Origin: Albula goreensis
Lineage: Eukaryota; Chordata; Actinopteri; Albuliformes; Albulidae
DNA length: 64,000 bases
Reading direction: 5' to 3'
Assembly: GCA_022829145.1 (NCBI GenBank)
Contig: CM040753.1
Coordinates: 9,023,384 to 9,087,383, forward strand
Part shown: piece by piece, positions 14,500 through 27,560 of the stretch
Layout: every line of letters starts with the position of its first letter
Position numbering within the stretch: the stretch's first letter is position 1
Position numbers and translations under genes: made by a program
Notes under the pieces: generated by a model
What the model was told of the DNA's origin: nothing
Seen by the model: only the letters and a program-made list of their open reading frames with translations
Database searches by the model: none

Positions 14500-14720
14500 C
14501 ATCCCCATGTCTGAAGAGGGGGACCCCCGGGCACGCCCCTGTCTTTGTGTCCGATCGCTGTCATAAAACAATGGCTCATATTACAGGAGAAATGGCGTGG
14601 AAAATGAGAGGAGTGACAATCCCACAAAGCAGTGCGGTAGGGTCCCTCGCTTTGATCAAGCCTTTCTCTGCTGCACCTACTGTGCTTGGCACAGACCCAG
14701 TGCCAGGAATGCCATGTTAT
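14500..14720. promoter_or_regulatory. candidate conserved non-coding element
   Basis: A complex, GC-balanced block containing a SOX-like ACAATGG and a TCF/LEF-like TTTGATCAAG. No recognisable protein frame. Inferred only. Confidence 0.27.
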
Positions 14721-16801
14721 TGTGCTTCCAGAAACATAAATAGACAAACAGTATGATATACTGCAGTGATGAAATGAATGTTGAGCTGGAGAGTTTATTT
14801 GCTCAATTCTCTTTAGAAACATTTGTGAGATTTTTGGGCGTATGATCCAAACAAACATCTCTCCATGGAATCATTTATATACCTCCAAAAATTTAATAAA
14901 GAAAGTAAGATATCGACCAGTGAATAAAAAAGAAAGAATGGATGTATCCTGTATGTTTTTTTTTCCAATCACATACGTTAGTAAGTTGTTTGAAAATGAC
15001 AGTCAGTTCAGAGGTATCTGAGCACTGATACATGGATTTACATACACAGAGTTTTCATTGTTCCAAAAAGAAAGGCATCTTTTCAGACTTGCAAAAGCAA
15101 TGAACCAGCCAAATCTGTCATCCAGAAATTGTCATAGCCATAGCAAATATTGTAAATCAAGTCTCTTCCCAGGGTGCGAGGTGGGGGTGTAGGGGTATGG
15201 GTATTGAGTGGGCTGAAAATGTGGGATGGGGTGGGGCATTGTGTCTTACTTAAAACATAAAAATATATGCCTTTTGACAAATTCTGTGTTACAAAGGTCA
15301 AATTTGATAAAGCAATAGCAAAACAATTTTGTCTCCTAACTTGTCAATGAATTCATCAATAAAATAACCTTTATTTCATTCTGTCATTGTAGTTTTGCTT
15401 GAGTGTAAATGTATACAGGATACATTATTTTGTCCAAATTAAATCCTTAAAAGCTGACCTGGGGCTTTAAAGGCAGGGGCTTTGACTCTTTATCCTGCAG
15501 TTAATATGGGGAGGAACGCAGTCACAGCACTGGAGGACTGGGCAGGACAGCCAAGACCCTGCTGAGACCACACTGAGCATGCTCTACCCACAATGCAACT
15601 CGGGCTCGATGCTGCTCATCTGGCATCTGTAGGAGACATGCAGTTCTACCATCTTTGTGAATTTCACAGAAAACGTCACAGTGACTGTGTTACTCACCTG
15701 CATCCCTCCCCAGCCTTCAAAACAACATCGGACTCTTGCATTCAGTCAGCATTTGCGCTTACATTTGACTTCCTGACACTTTTATTTTTTCTTCACAAAC
15801 AGAAGTTGGAAAGTTCTGCAATCACCAGAACACTTGTATTTATGTTGAAGTTAAAGGTTAAGGTCAATTTTGATTGCAGCCAGACCATTATCTTTCACCT
15901 CATTCTGCTCCTCCAGGTTTTTTTCTATGTCCTGCTGTTTAAAGCAGGCGGGTTTTGATAAGGATTTTGTTAAGCCTAAATGTGCTGACATGAGCAGAAA
16001 TCAAAACCCGTCCACATTTGCTCCATCCCAGAAGGGTTACACATTGTTGGACCTGCTCAGCTACATGAACACTAAGGCCTTTGAGCCCATCTTTCAATAC
16101 GCTCACCATTACCAACTATTAAGACAATCATTTAAAATTACAAGTCAATATATAACAAGAATGACATTTTATAAACATTCAATTTATTATCTTTACAGTG
16201 ATGCACATCTGACATATTGTTTTGTGTTCCAAATAAAACCTAATTTAACATATATGTGACAGACTTTATATGAAAATATATGACATTTATGACTGAACAT
16301 AAATAAATGCAAATGATTTTAAACTATAAATAGATTATCATTAACAGATTCCAAACATCAAAGCTAAAATGACATAAATGACTTTAAATGGTACCATAAA
16401 GAAAGAAAAAAAATCAAAGAGTGTGTTGACTCCAAATCTCCACGAGTTTTTTTTGTTGTTTTTTGTTGAGAATTTTCTGCTTGCTTTGAAGTTGACACCC
16501 CACTGAGTGTCCTAAGCTGGACACAGAGAAGCACGAATGGAGCTATTTTTATCTCCTATGGGAGAGTTTCTCTTCGTTTTTTCTTTGGGAATAGTAAGGT
16601 TTGGCACTTGAGTAATTCTTACAATTATGCTGTGGTGTTTGATTTAAATGCCCTTTTACAATAAAGTACATGTGTGTTCTCCAGGAAAAGTACAGAAGTA
16701 GATGAATCTGTTTATAATTCCCACCAGGTATAAAGATCAAATAACTCTAATAATTTCCCCAAGGATACCCAGTTAGTTTCTTTATTTGTATGTTTGTGTC
16801 T

Positions 16802-16803
<2 letters not shown>
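14721..16803. other. intergenic, nothing recognised
   Basis: Unique AT-rich sequence. Overlapping plus frames at 15593-16259 contain hydrophobic runs but no recognisable family, start context or splice structure. Confidence 0.55.
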
Positions 16804-16868
<65 letters not shown>

Positions 16869-16947
16869 CTGCCTGCATGTGTATTCATGTGTTTATGTGT
16901 GTGTGTGTCCACACGTGTGCATACATATCTGCCTGCCTGTGTGTGCA

Positions 16948-17013
<66 letters not shown>
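16804..17013. repeat. two (TG)n blocks flanking a decayed TG segment
   Basis: Pure TG at 16804-16859 and 16950-17013 surround about 90 bases of TG-rich sequence broken by CGCGCATGCCTGCC-like steps. The whole looks like one old array with two re-expanded ends. TG-rich degenerate sequence also appears at about 17465-17615. Confidence 0.95.
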
Positions 17014-17014
<1 letters not shown>

Positions 17015-18039
17015 TTACCGTCTTTTTCCCAGAGCAGTAATTGTCCCTGGAGTGTCTAAACCTCTGTGTCTCTTGCAGCTTACACCGTCTATTGATTCCC
17101 ACTCTGAAATTTATGTTTCTTTTCATTCAGCCCCCCCACTGTGGCCTTCATGGCGACTCCGCAGACGGGTCACTCTGAGACAAGAAAGGAGTGCCAGATG
17201 CCGAGTGATCCTCGCCGACATGCCTCCGCTCCCAGAGTCACATCCATCGCTACTGAGACAATCACACCGACCGCATTCAAATATCACACGCCAGACCCTG
17301 ATTTCAGACACTGCTTTTCTTTTCCACTCAATTACTGTAGAGAGTAAATCTTCAGCGCACTCTAACACTTACGATAAAACGGATACACAAGGAAAAGAAA
17401 AGGGAATTGGGAAAACAAAACAGCTCCACTGGCCCTACTTTGGTTTCACAACAATGTTGTACTGGATTGTATGTATGTGTGTGGGTGTAAATGTTTGTGG
17501 TGCACATGCTCGTCCGTCTTTGTGTCTGTCTGCCCACGTGTGTGTGAATGTGTGTATGTTTGTATATCAGAACATGTGCATCTGTGTGCATGTGTGTGAA
17601 TATGTGAAACTGAGGTCCTTTGAAGCTGGTTTACAGTACACCATTGTAGCATCACTAAGGTCACATCTAACTCCTTACAAGAATGTTGAACTGAAAATCT
17701 CTCAGCATCTCTATAGTAAATGTATTAAATCCTGCAGTAAGCTGGATTTACCATGTTACATATGAACAGTCCATATTACATACTGCAAAAAAATTAATTA
17801 TTTTATTGAAAAAATAAATATATACTATGTATATATATAAATATTAAATATATATATACAATATATTTAAAAAGACAGAAGAAGCAGTAAAGTTATTAAG
17901 ACATAAATGTGTGGACTCAATGAGGAAGATTCACTGCAATGTCCCTGAGAGCACTGATCAATCACTGGCTGACTGACTCAAACTGTTTGTGCTGGGCTCT
18001 GCATCCATCACCATCAGATGTGAGGCCGAGTCCGACCGT
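17014..18039. other. intergenic, TG-rich then AT-rich
   Basis: The 17100-17340 stretch is GC-balanced and may be regulatory. Sequence around 17465-17615 is decayed TG repeat. 17780-17870 is an AT-only patch. Confidence 0.55.
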
Positions 18040-18320
18040 ACCACGTAAATAAAACAATCGCTTTCAATTAGGGGACCTGGAGTAGTCTCACATTGCTTGA
18101 TTTATGATGCACGACTAATTATCCAGGCAGTTTGCTTAATGAAACTGCAGCCAAGACTACTTTCAGAGCTAAGGAGTCCATTCTCTTTAACTGAGAGGCT
18201 TTGACCAAGGTGAAGGCAGGCAAGACATCTTATGCCCCACGCGAAAAACCACTGATAATGACAGAGAGACAGGGCTCTTTTGCCAGTTTAATGATTTTTT
18301 CCCCTGGTCAATCACAGCAA
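18040..18320. promoter_or_regulatory. candidate conserved non-coding element
   Basis: A repeat-free block with TCAATTAG, CTAATTATCC, GCTTAATGAAA and TTTGACCAAGG-type sites spaced over 250 bases. Enhancer-like texture; conservation was not tested. Confidence 0.32.
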
Positions 18321-19476
18321 ATGGGCATTTGGTGGCGGAGAAACAGTATCACTATGGTGCTGTAGAATACCTGAATTCAGTTCTCTGTCTCTGCCTGACT
18401 GTTTTTTTTTTTTTCAGAGAAATCCATCACTTGGCTAAATCTTTCTGGGAGGTGAACAGGCATGACATTCAGTGGCAATGTTTGTTTGGTTGAAGCGAAC
18501 AAAAAAGGGCATATTATTTAGCCTGTGCCACACTACTCCTCTGACCCATGAGCGAGCGCACAGTTTACATAACCTGTAACAGTGCGGCTGTGTAGAGCCT
18601 GTGATCATTACCTTTTCAGTAGATTTCATATTCCACTTTGCTGTGTTAAAGATGTTTTATCCATCAGTGTACCTGATAATGACAAAGTTAAAAAATGTAG
18701 TTAATTTTTTTTTTAAATGTATAAAAAGAACGCAGTTTTTCCTCATGTAAACTGTTTTAATGTCAGTATTCATTATATTTTGTAGATCATCAGACTCTAC
18801 ACAGCCTTACCTCTAGCACTGCATGCTGTACTTATTATTATATTTATGGCTACACTTTATGAAATGACTTTGGGTTTTTGTTTTGACACTATCAGCTTGA
18901 TATCATCTCTGCTCCTTGCCAAATCCTATCGCATATGCCTTTGTCAGCCCCTCTGAATAGAAGTGTTTCCCAAATACCTCAGCGTAAATGCAACTTTATG
19001 CTTCTTCATACTGCTAGTGATGCTGATGATGATGATGACAATGATGGAATACAAGAAGAAAAAAGACAAAAGCATGCTGAGAAATGTTGAAGGACAATTT
19101 AAAATGACACACAATTGAAGGAGATGAAAAGGTGATATTTGAAGTGCTCCAAAGCGGTAGGTAAGCGATACCATGCACCAGATTAAGTCTTTTTTCCTCA
19201 TCTACAGCCCTACACAACAGCACCAGATATAAGGCTTACCAAATGGCAATGGGGCTGCTGCCATTGTGGGATAGCAAAGCCCATGAATATCATTAGCGCT
19301 GTGCTGAATTTGTATTACTTTAGGATTACACCTAACCCTCACTGTAATGCAGCCTGATTCTGATTGCAAACTGGAAATATTAAATAACATAATCATATGT
19401 AAAGTAAATGTAAAAATACAAATCATATTGTAGCATAAAATCCGGCCCAGTTGGGGGGTTCCTGGTGAAGGTATGA

Positions 19477-19502
19477 GGAGAGAGAGAGAGAGAGAGAGAG
19501 AG
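19477..19502. repeat. (AG)13
   Basis: Pure AG dinucleotide run. Confidence 0.95.
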
Positions 19503-20189
19503 CCTCTCTTCCGATGATACCAAATATGTTTATACATTTATCTTGTTTTTATGAGAACTGGATAAAATTGATCATTTGGAATGCCACTATGCCATGAAAA
19601 ATTTATGTTTGTAAATCTTGTTCATTCTTCATATTATATATTACTTATTTTAAAATGGATTTCATTCTCAATGCTTCAACAATATCTGAATTGCAGCTCT
19701 TGATTCTGCAGTTCTTGCCCTGGTTGAAGAGATCTTTGTGTGGCCTATCTGCTCCCAGTCTGACCTCCAGATTTAGACTGTAAATTGCAATATATGTAAA
19801 TTAAAGTACAAGCAGGTGATTTTCACATTCTTGGTGAAGTAATAAGTGTGTAAATTACAGTAAGAATAAATAATTATACCTCATTAGTGCTGAGTGCACA
19901 TATTCCATCTCTTTCATTTACACCTATCTATGGATTCCTTTTGTGTCTAGTCTTCTGGGGTATATGTATACAGTGTATGTCACAAGTTTCAACAAAGATT
20001 CAAAAGCAATAGCTCCTAACAAGAAACACTGCTGGTCTGTTGTCCAAAAGATTCAGTGTCCATGTTTGGGGAAAACCAAACAATCCAACTTCTCAGAGCA
20101 TGATAGGGTCAGACCCTATCTTCAAGGTGTTTGGCACACTGCACATCTGACTTTGCTACATGTGCGATTAAGATATCAGAAGAATTTAA

Positions 20190-20262
20190 GAACCTGATCA
20201 GTAGAACAGGCCATTCAGCCCAAATAGGCTTGCCACATCCTCCTCACTCGCCAACTTTTTGT
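20190..20262 (+). mobile_element. possible dispersed-repeat fragment
   Basis: AGAACAGGCCATTCAGCCC followed by AGGCTTGCC resembles a short motif repeated in several fish genomes. It is too short to classify. Confidence 0.25.
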
Positions 20263-20989
20263 TTTACTTACCACAGTGTCTGACTTCTGTGCGCTGTAAT
20301 TTAGAAAGTAAGCTTATATTATGACATCATTGCTTTCATATGTCATAAATCATTGAGTTTGTTCTAACACCATGTGAGGCCGTTAAGATTCCTCCACAAA
20401 ACAATGAAAACCAGAACAGCGCCATGTGATTGGTGGAGTGATGTCATAAAGATGCTGAACGGGTTCAGTCTCACTTTGTGGTCTACTGGCCTATTCCTTC
20501 TCCATTGAAAGCCCCTAGGATCTCAGCAAGGCACACGTGATTGGGTGGAATCAAACGCCAGACACTTTTCCTTCCCTCACACATAGGATTTCACACTCCG
20601 GCTCCAATCCATCTTCACGTGCCAAATGCAGGTGACATCGCTAAAACAAGGAAGGCTGTATGAAAGTATTATTAGATTACTGTCTCACTCCTTAAACAGC
20701 AGCTGATTACACTCATTTCCCTAGGAACCATATCCACATTAAGTGTCGATATTAGTGATTTTGTGTGCACACTGCACGTCAGCACCCAGCGCAGTGTTTG
20801 ATGATGTAAAACGCAGTTGCAAGCATGTGTTTTCACACCATTGGAGCTATTAAGATGAACACATTCCTGGCACTATTTGGGATAGCATCTGATTATGCTT
20901 GACAGATATACAGATATTGAGGTTGATCTCAATCAGAGTTATGCTGGAGAATGGCAACACAAGGTCAACAGCCTGTGTTTCAGAACAAC

Positions 20990-21132
20990 ACCCCCCACAC
21001 ACACACACACAAACACACAGACACACACATACTTTCCATGAAACACACACATACAAACACACTCAATTGCACGCGCTGACACATGGGCACATTTTCAAAC
21101 ATACACTACCACACACGTACTCACACACATAC
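20990..21132. repeat. degenerate CA-rich tract
   Basis: Short CA runs interrupted by CAAACA, CAGACA and CATACA steps over about 140 bases, an old decaying microsatellite. Confidence 0.85.
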
Positions 21133-21611
21133 TTTTTGAGTGAAGCTTCATGAGGAGACATTCCTGATGTCACAGGTGATGTTGGTGGCTTAATCAGTCT
21201 GGCCGTTCTGCTTGTCTCTCTCTGTGACACATATCTGGATGAATATGGAAAATATGACGTGATGGTTAAAATAATGCCGCTTTATCATTTTTTGTCAGAC
21301 CAAGGTCTTGGTCATATAAAGTGGGTGAAAGATGAAAGCTATATCATGTCTACAAAGTCTGGAGTAGAATCATTATGTTAATACTATTTGGATGGTGCAA
21401 GTTTAAAACTCTTGGATTAAAATAAAGCTGCAATAAAAAGCCGCATATTTTTGCATTCGATGTGTTAAAGTAGTCTACCTAGAAGGAAGCAGCTTTGAAG
21501 CTAATTAGCATTTTCCATGCAGGTGACACTGCCAGAAAAACACAGAGATGAAACGGGTCACTGTGACGTCTCATTTTCAATGGTTCCTCAAACCTGTGGA
21601 CAGTGCACAAG

Positions 21612-21613
<2 letters not shown>

Positions 21614-21646
<33 letters not shown>
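21614..21646. repeat. (GA)16
   Basis: Pure GA dinucleotide run. Confidence 0.95.
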
Positions 21647-21652
<6 letters not shown>

Positions 21653-23522
21653 CAGAGAAACATAATCAGAGAGTGGGAGAGAGATTGGGAAAATAAATGA
21701 AATGTAATAGATCAGTAATCATGGCCTTGCCCTGTCCATAGGAAGGTCATTCCTGAGTATGGTCTATGCGCATACACCATAGCAAGTGTGTCAAAATGCT
21801 TGTCATTTGTCATACTTTTCTTTTGGCTTTGTCCCACCTTCAGAAAAAAGCAGTACATTTCTTTCAGATTTCTTTTTTTTCCCTTTTCCTCCTGAATAGC
21901 TCTCTCCCACAGCAGTTTATGAAAGAAGAGTCAGTGAGGGGAATCTGTAATGCTCCTCTGAAACACAGAGGCCTGACGGGAAGAGGACTTGGCCAAAAAA
22001 GCGGTAGCTCCCCACCCCTGCAGCTCCTGGCCTTCTCATTTGCCATGTATCAAATGCAAACTTCTAAGTATTTCCCTCACATATGCTGCTAAAAGGAGGG
22101 GGTGTGGGAGGGACGGGAGCTGGGGGGTGAGACTTTGACAGTGATGCCCTGGCTTCCAGCCAAGCCTCAGCTGAATAAACACAGTGGCCAGTTGCCCGGT
22201 CAGGCTGGCAGAAACTGAGATGTTTGTCTTTCAGGTTGAGCCCCTCGAACCCTGAAATGAAGAGACCAGACCGACTCAAAGCCTTCAGAGACAGAGAGGA
22301 CCAGATTCGCCGGGACCCAAGACGCTGCGACTGATCTGCCACTCGGAAATGTGCAACATGAAAGCGGGCGCACTGTCCCCAGACTATACAGCCTTGCATC
22401 ACTCCATTCACTGACAAAAGGAGCAGAAGGAAGGAGGAGAGATGGAGGGATGGAGGGAGAGACAGATGTATATATTTATATCCATATGAGATCTTTTCAA
22501 ATAATATATATATATAGAAAGAGAGAGAGAGAGTACTTTTATGTATTCTCTTGTATATTTTTATAAAATACGACAATTTGTGTCTAATTAACATCACATT
22601 TATATAATTCAGCACATTAATGCTATAATAAGTTGTTTATTAATAGATATTATAACCAGAATTTACATTAGTTCCTGAAAATAAATTCAGAATGCAAATA
22701 GTCTGATTTGACAATTGAATATAATTAAGTACGTGTTATATTTAGTGTAAACAAAGTAAAATTAAACAAAATGGATCTACTCTCTAAAGAAAGACACCTG
22801 AAGAATGCTCTTAAGCTACATTTAGATTTGGAGATGTCCTTTCAGTCATGTACAATCACTGGTAAATTTGTTCTTCTTGACAATTGAAACAAACAATTAA
22901 AACAAAAGAGCATTTTCAGCGAATGCGAAAGGGAGTGCTGAAACCCCCTTTACAACGCATGTGAACAGCTATCACAAGCCAGGACAGTCCCAATATTTAC
23001 ATTTCCTTCTTTTTGCATGCGATGAAAGGTTTTCTTTAACCTGCGGTGGGCCAATGGGGAATTGGTAGATAATAAGAGATTAAAAGGTGAAGGGGACACG
23101 GGGGAGAGAGAAAGAGCAAAAGCAGATCCTGTCCTGAGGGCGTGTTGTTGGAACACAATGCTTGCTGAGGCACTAAAGCAGTCAGCACTTCTTTTTCTTT
23201 TCCCATTGACTTTTCTTTTACACTGCCCCCCCAACCCCCAAATGCCACCTGCATGACAATTACCCTCATGGCAACCTTGAGGTCCCTGATTAGTGATGGC
23301 CTATTGTCTTGCACATATTAGTGCCGGCCCCCAACTCTGCCCTCTTCACACTCCGATCGACAAATCAAATGAAGGCGACCGCCAGGGCCCTCGGTGACGA
23401 GGAAGGGCCCGCAGAAGAGGGAGGGAGGGCGGCTGCAGAGGAGCCTGCATGGGGCTGATGGACTGCTACCTGTTGGCTGGGGCCCTGTCTCACTCAGCGC
23501 TGGGGGAAGAGAATGTAATATT

Positions 23523-23640
23523 TTAAGATAAGAGATAAGATAATCCTTTATTAATCCCACAGCGGGGAAATTTACAGTGTAGCATTTTATCAATAAAAAG
23601 AGCAAAATATAATAAATAAATAAAAGATAAAAAGAATACA
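23523..23640. mobile_element. fragment resembling a teleost LINE 3' end
   Basis: AGATAAGATAATCCTTTATT followed by AATCCCACAGCGGGGAAATT and an A-rich AATAAA/AAAGATAAAA tail matches a short repeat that recurs in teleost genomes as the 3' end of truncated non-LTR retrotransposons. The family name cannot be assigned from this fragment. Confidence 0.5.
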
Positions 23641-24364
23641 AAGTTGAATATGTGAAATGATTTTTCCCAAGGAGTTACAGAGAAAGATTCTGTTTTTGTA
23701 TGTTTGTGCTAGACAAAGAATGAGTGTCTCTGTGTTTATATGTTCGTGTGTGCATGTGGCTGTCATCTGTGGCACAGAGTATAGTCTGTATAGCATTGGT
23801 TAGATAAGGTACATGAGGAGGAGCGACATGTTTATACGTTTTTTTCTGTATTGCTTAAATTTGCATTGTGCAATTAACTTTTTTGAGAAATGATAACAAT
23901 CCACAAAGAATTTTGATAGTACACATTGTTTTTCACTTCAACATTTATGCAGTTGGACATGCAGAAAAGGTACTGTGAGCGTTTTATTTCCGAATGTCCA
24001 ACCTCAGCCAGACAGTTTGAACTTTAAATGTCCTGAAATCCTAACCGCCACGGCACACAGCCACCCCACTACGGAATTCTCTTTGGGCCATTGGAACTCA
24101 CCAGTCATCTGCTCAGAGCTTAGAGAGGCATTAATAAAGTTTCTGTGACAGTGAGGCCAGCCAGTTGGAAGGGCTCATGAGGCGTTGCTATGTGACTAAA
24201 GTGGCGGGTTCCCCATCCAATCACAGAAGAGATACCACAAAAGAGACATGGAGCTGAAATAGTTCGCAAGGCCCCTCCCCTCACCACCACCAAATCTTTT
24301 CTTCATTTAGTACTTGATTCATTTTACAGTGGAAACATCAGTTTCCGAGAATTACAAGTTGTTA
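23641..24364. other. intergenic, nothing recognised
   Basis: Unique AT-rich sequence without coding or repeat signals. Confidence 0.55.
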
Positions 24365-24505
24365 TGAATGCTATCGTCAGATAAAATGGAATTAATTAGG
24401 CAGATTAAGCTAATAGAATGGGGGTTATGAAACAAATGTAGGTTAATTCTTCCCTGGGACTTGTTGATAAGGAGAATGTCTGCCACAGATATTCATGCTA
24501 GGAAA
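24365..24505. promoter_or_regulatory. candidate conserved non-coding element
   Basis: Contains GGAATTAATTAGGCAG, GATTAAGCTAAT and GGTTAATTC homeodomain-type sites within 90 bases, in otherwise unique sequence. Confidence 0.3.
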
Positions 24506-24990
24506 ATGAATAAAAGATTTTTTGTCATTAGTCAGTTTTATTAAGTGTTGTTCGAGTGTGTACTTTTGTCACTTATCTCAAATGATTTAGAAAAAAAAGA
24601 TAAGTATGTAGTAAAAGCTAAATCGTTTTAATTCAAATTGCAACACAAATTGTGATCTTGATCTGGTACATGGTTACTTGTCACATACTTTTATGAAATG
24701 ATCCATCTGATATCCTCCACTTCTACATTAGAAATAGAGGATATATTATCAAATACCTGTGTACCCTAATTAAAATCTAAAATTCAAAGCCGCCCACCAT
24801 GTAGCCAGCACCATAGTGCTAATAGTGACAAGTTAACACTGGGCTTAGATTTAAAGCAAGATTTTTTTCATGACTTCTGAAATCTGTATGTATGGGACTT
24901 ACATTTTTAAGATTAGTATTTAATCAAAATGAACATAATGAACAATCCAGATGAGTGACTGTAGATCAGAATTATTATTCCCCCGTCTTG

Positions 24991-25013
24991 TTTTTTTTTT
25001 TTTTTTTTTTTTT
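24991..25013. repeat. poly-T, 23 bases
   Basis: Uninterrupted T run. It could be an old retroposon tail in minus orientation, but no retroposon body was recognised next to it. Confidence 0.9.
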
Positions 25014-25533
25014 GTCTGATTACAGTTCTTTAGATTTCATGTAGGAAATAATGTGCAGGTAGGAGTATGCGCCCCAAGGTTTTACTCTCTTCAGAATTCA
25101 TAAATGTGCTTGAACAACATAATCGTCACCATTAGACATAATTATTACAGTTAGCCTCCCCATGCCCACCTGGAAATGACCAAACTTATTGGCAGTGGGT
25201 AAAAGAATGTAAGCTTTTATGCTGATGGAACTCAACATACTACTGCTAGCTAGGAAGCTAGAACGCTTCAAAACACTTTTTAATTTTTTTATCTATATTA
25301 TTGCTAAGTTGCCACTGTCCTTTTGTACTTTTGTATTGTATGTGCAATGAACAAGTTCATCAATGTATGTTTTTAACATTGAATTAGCCCTAATGACTAG
25401 CTTTCTGTGGACATCATATTTATATCTGCTTAACTCAACTGGAGAAAATTTGCAACCCATACAAAATTGTATGTAAATGGGACATGATGATGAAATAAAT
25501 GTTAAAATCTGTGACAAACAATGAATTACCATA

Positions 25534-25579
25534 AATAATAATAATAATAACAATAATAATAGTAATAATAATAATAATA
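25534..25579. repeat. (AAT)n trinucleotide tract
   Basis: AAT triplets with single CAA and AGT interruptions. The Leu-rich minus frame across it is an artefact. Confidence 0.95.
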
Positions 25580-26357
25580 GCCTATATAAACAGCCTATAC
25601 AGAATGAGCTACAGGATTTAGCCATCATTTTTTGTAATGCCATCAATCTGAACCAGGTTGAAACTGGTTTGGCTTGAGCCAAGAACAATGGGAAATCCAA
25701 GTTCTAATACTTTCATAGTGAAACCTCAGTTACTGTGTAAAATTGGTGATAAGTGTGGAATACATAATGTGTGCATACAACTTATTAGTATTACTGAATT
25801 ATTTATTCCTTATTGTTATGATTTAATCTTGCCACAAAGGCCTATGTTATAATAATTGCAAATGTTCCTATAGGGCCCAAATGTCTCTCTGTACAAAGAA
25901 TTTCCATCTCGTTCATAGAACCAACTGCAGTAAGACTGGTTCATTCCCTTCTTGCTCTCTTCCTTCTTTCTTCTCTCTCGCAAATAAATGAAACAGACCC
26001 TCTTAACACCACACCAAGTAATCTAATGCAAGCATTTGATTAAAGTTCAATCATTTTGAAGTTGGAAAGACTCCATTAAGTTTACTGTAGGTGAGTGAGA
26101 GTTAATAAGACAAGCCCGTGAACCGAAATGGTTAAAGAGAAACGGAGTCGGAAACAACAGTCCCTGGAGACTTTCTAATAGAGGAGCAGGAGAGTGGGAC
26201 AAGTTTGCCATGCACTAGGAAGCACGTGCTATAGTAAACCAGGGGTAATCCGTCCCCCGCTGAGTGGCATCCCCAGAGGTCTAACGCAGTGCCAAAGCCT
26301 CTTACTCAAACGGAGACAATGCCCCCTTCCACGCCGCCCAGACTTCCGCAGCTCCGC

Positions 26358-26358
<1 letters not shown>

Positions 26359-26397
<39 letters not shown>
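26359..26397. repeat. (TC)n
   Basis: CT dinucleotide run with one TT slip near its end. Confidence 0.95.
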
Positions 26398-26769
26398 ATG
26401 AGCTTTACTACTATAGCCAAGTCCCCAGATCATAAACCAGCATTTAGCTGCTCCATATGAAATAATAATAATGATAATAATAACAATATGCACCTTTGCC
26501 ACAAGTTGTTATTTTTTGTACTATGCGATACACATCTGAAGACAGGGGTTCTGCAAAATTGGTACAGATTATAATTGCAGAAATACTAAATTGTTGAGAT
26601 GTGTTAGGGAGATGTCTGAAAGCACAGTTTTCAACTGTAAAATATATAGTCACATTTTGTCAGAATACACCATGTGTCTGAACTATTTGTATGTTTGAAT
26701 GTTTTATTCATATATGATCTGATTATTATGTTAGAAGGGTTCAGATTCAGCCTCCTCTGCTAAACCGAT

Positions 26770-26975
26770 GTTCACTTTTTAAAAAGGCGAAAGGCTTCTG
26801 CTCAATGATCTTTCACTACGCTTCCATGTCAGACTCAGCAGGCAGGTCAAAGGTCATAACACTTAAGTCATGGCCTTGGTCCATTATGTTACTCATTTGG
26901 GATTGCCCAGCCTCTATCAAAGGTTCATCCTAAATACGCCACTGAACGGCTGGGGATGATAATTGTTGGAGCTCC
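26770..26975. promoter_or_regulatory. candidate conserved non-coding element
   Basis: A nuclear-receptor-like CAGGTCAAAGGTCA direct repeat at about 26844 and a TCF/LEF-like ATCAAAGG at about 26918 stand in unique sequence. Function is inferred. Confidence 0.33.
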
Positions 26976-27019
26976 ATCATTTTTTTAAATAGTTATTTTC
27001 TGTCTCGTCCACAATCCCA

Positions 27020-27560
27020 AACAATTACAATGCAATTACAATCCGTGTGTTTGAAGGAAGGGACCGTGAGTGGCTGGCGGCGCAGCTGATGGCTCACTGA
27101 GCGGCACACTGAGCGAACGCGGTGGTCTTTATGCAGCATCATGTTGTTTTGCATTATCCCCATTGATGTTTGTGGGTCTGTATTCCCCGGGCCTCCCCTG
27201 GCTCTAATCTGTTTTCTTTGTCATCCTGGTAAACTGTGTTATTTAGGTAAGCGCGCGTAATTCTGCTTCCCACACGCAGGCTGTTTGTAACTGAGGCAAG
27301 AGGGAGGAAGACGGACGCACCCTGCATCAACGCGATTTTGTGCCTGTGACGGCTTAGCATGTTTAAGTTATAGATTAATAAAACGGCAGTGAAATGCCCA
27401 GCTTGATCTTACCCATGGGGAGATTAGAGCGCGGCTTCACCGGGGATCTAATTCCCACCAATTGCCGCTCAATCTCCCATATTCATGTGTCACTTTCCGA
27501 ATAATTGGCTATGCATAAGTATTCTGAGTTGTTCGTATGCATGCATACATTAATTCACAC
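27020..27560. promoter_or_regulatory. strongest enhancer-like block in the desert
   Basis: About 540 bases of unique, GC-balanced sequence with retained CpGs. It contains paired ACAATTACAATGCAATTACA sites, TTTGCATTA and CTATGCATAA octamer-like sites, TAGATTAATAAA and GAATAATTGG. No frame looks coding. CpG retention and site density suggest strong constraint. Confidence 0.4.

Larger units (their letters stand above)
18321..23522. other. intergenic with dinucleotide tracts
   Basis: No gene recognised. It contains AG, GA and CA tracts listed separately. GC-richer patches at about 22090-22350 and 23320-23510 could be regulatory. Confidence 0.55.
24506..26769. other. intergenic with simple repeats
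   Basis: Holds poly-T, AAT and TC tracts listed separately; otherwise featureless. Confidence 0.55.

Noticed and set aside
15593-16259. Overlapping plus frames with hydrophobic runs
   Set aside because: Composition looks like chance AT-rich sequence, and the two frames compete over the same DNA without a recognisable domain.
16794-17765. 323-residue plus frame starting in a TG array
   Set aside because: The first third is Cys-Val repeat from TG dinucleotides. The rest has no domain and is not bounded by splice sites.
22064-22615. 183-residue minus frame
   Set aside because: Low-complexity ends and no family resemblance; it crosses GA and AT repeats and has no splice or promoter support.
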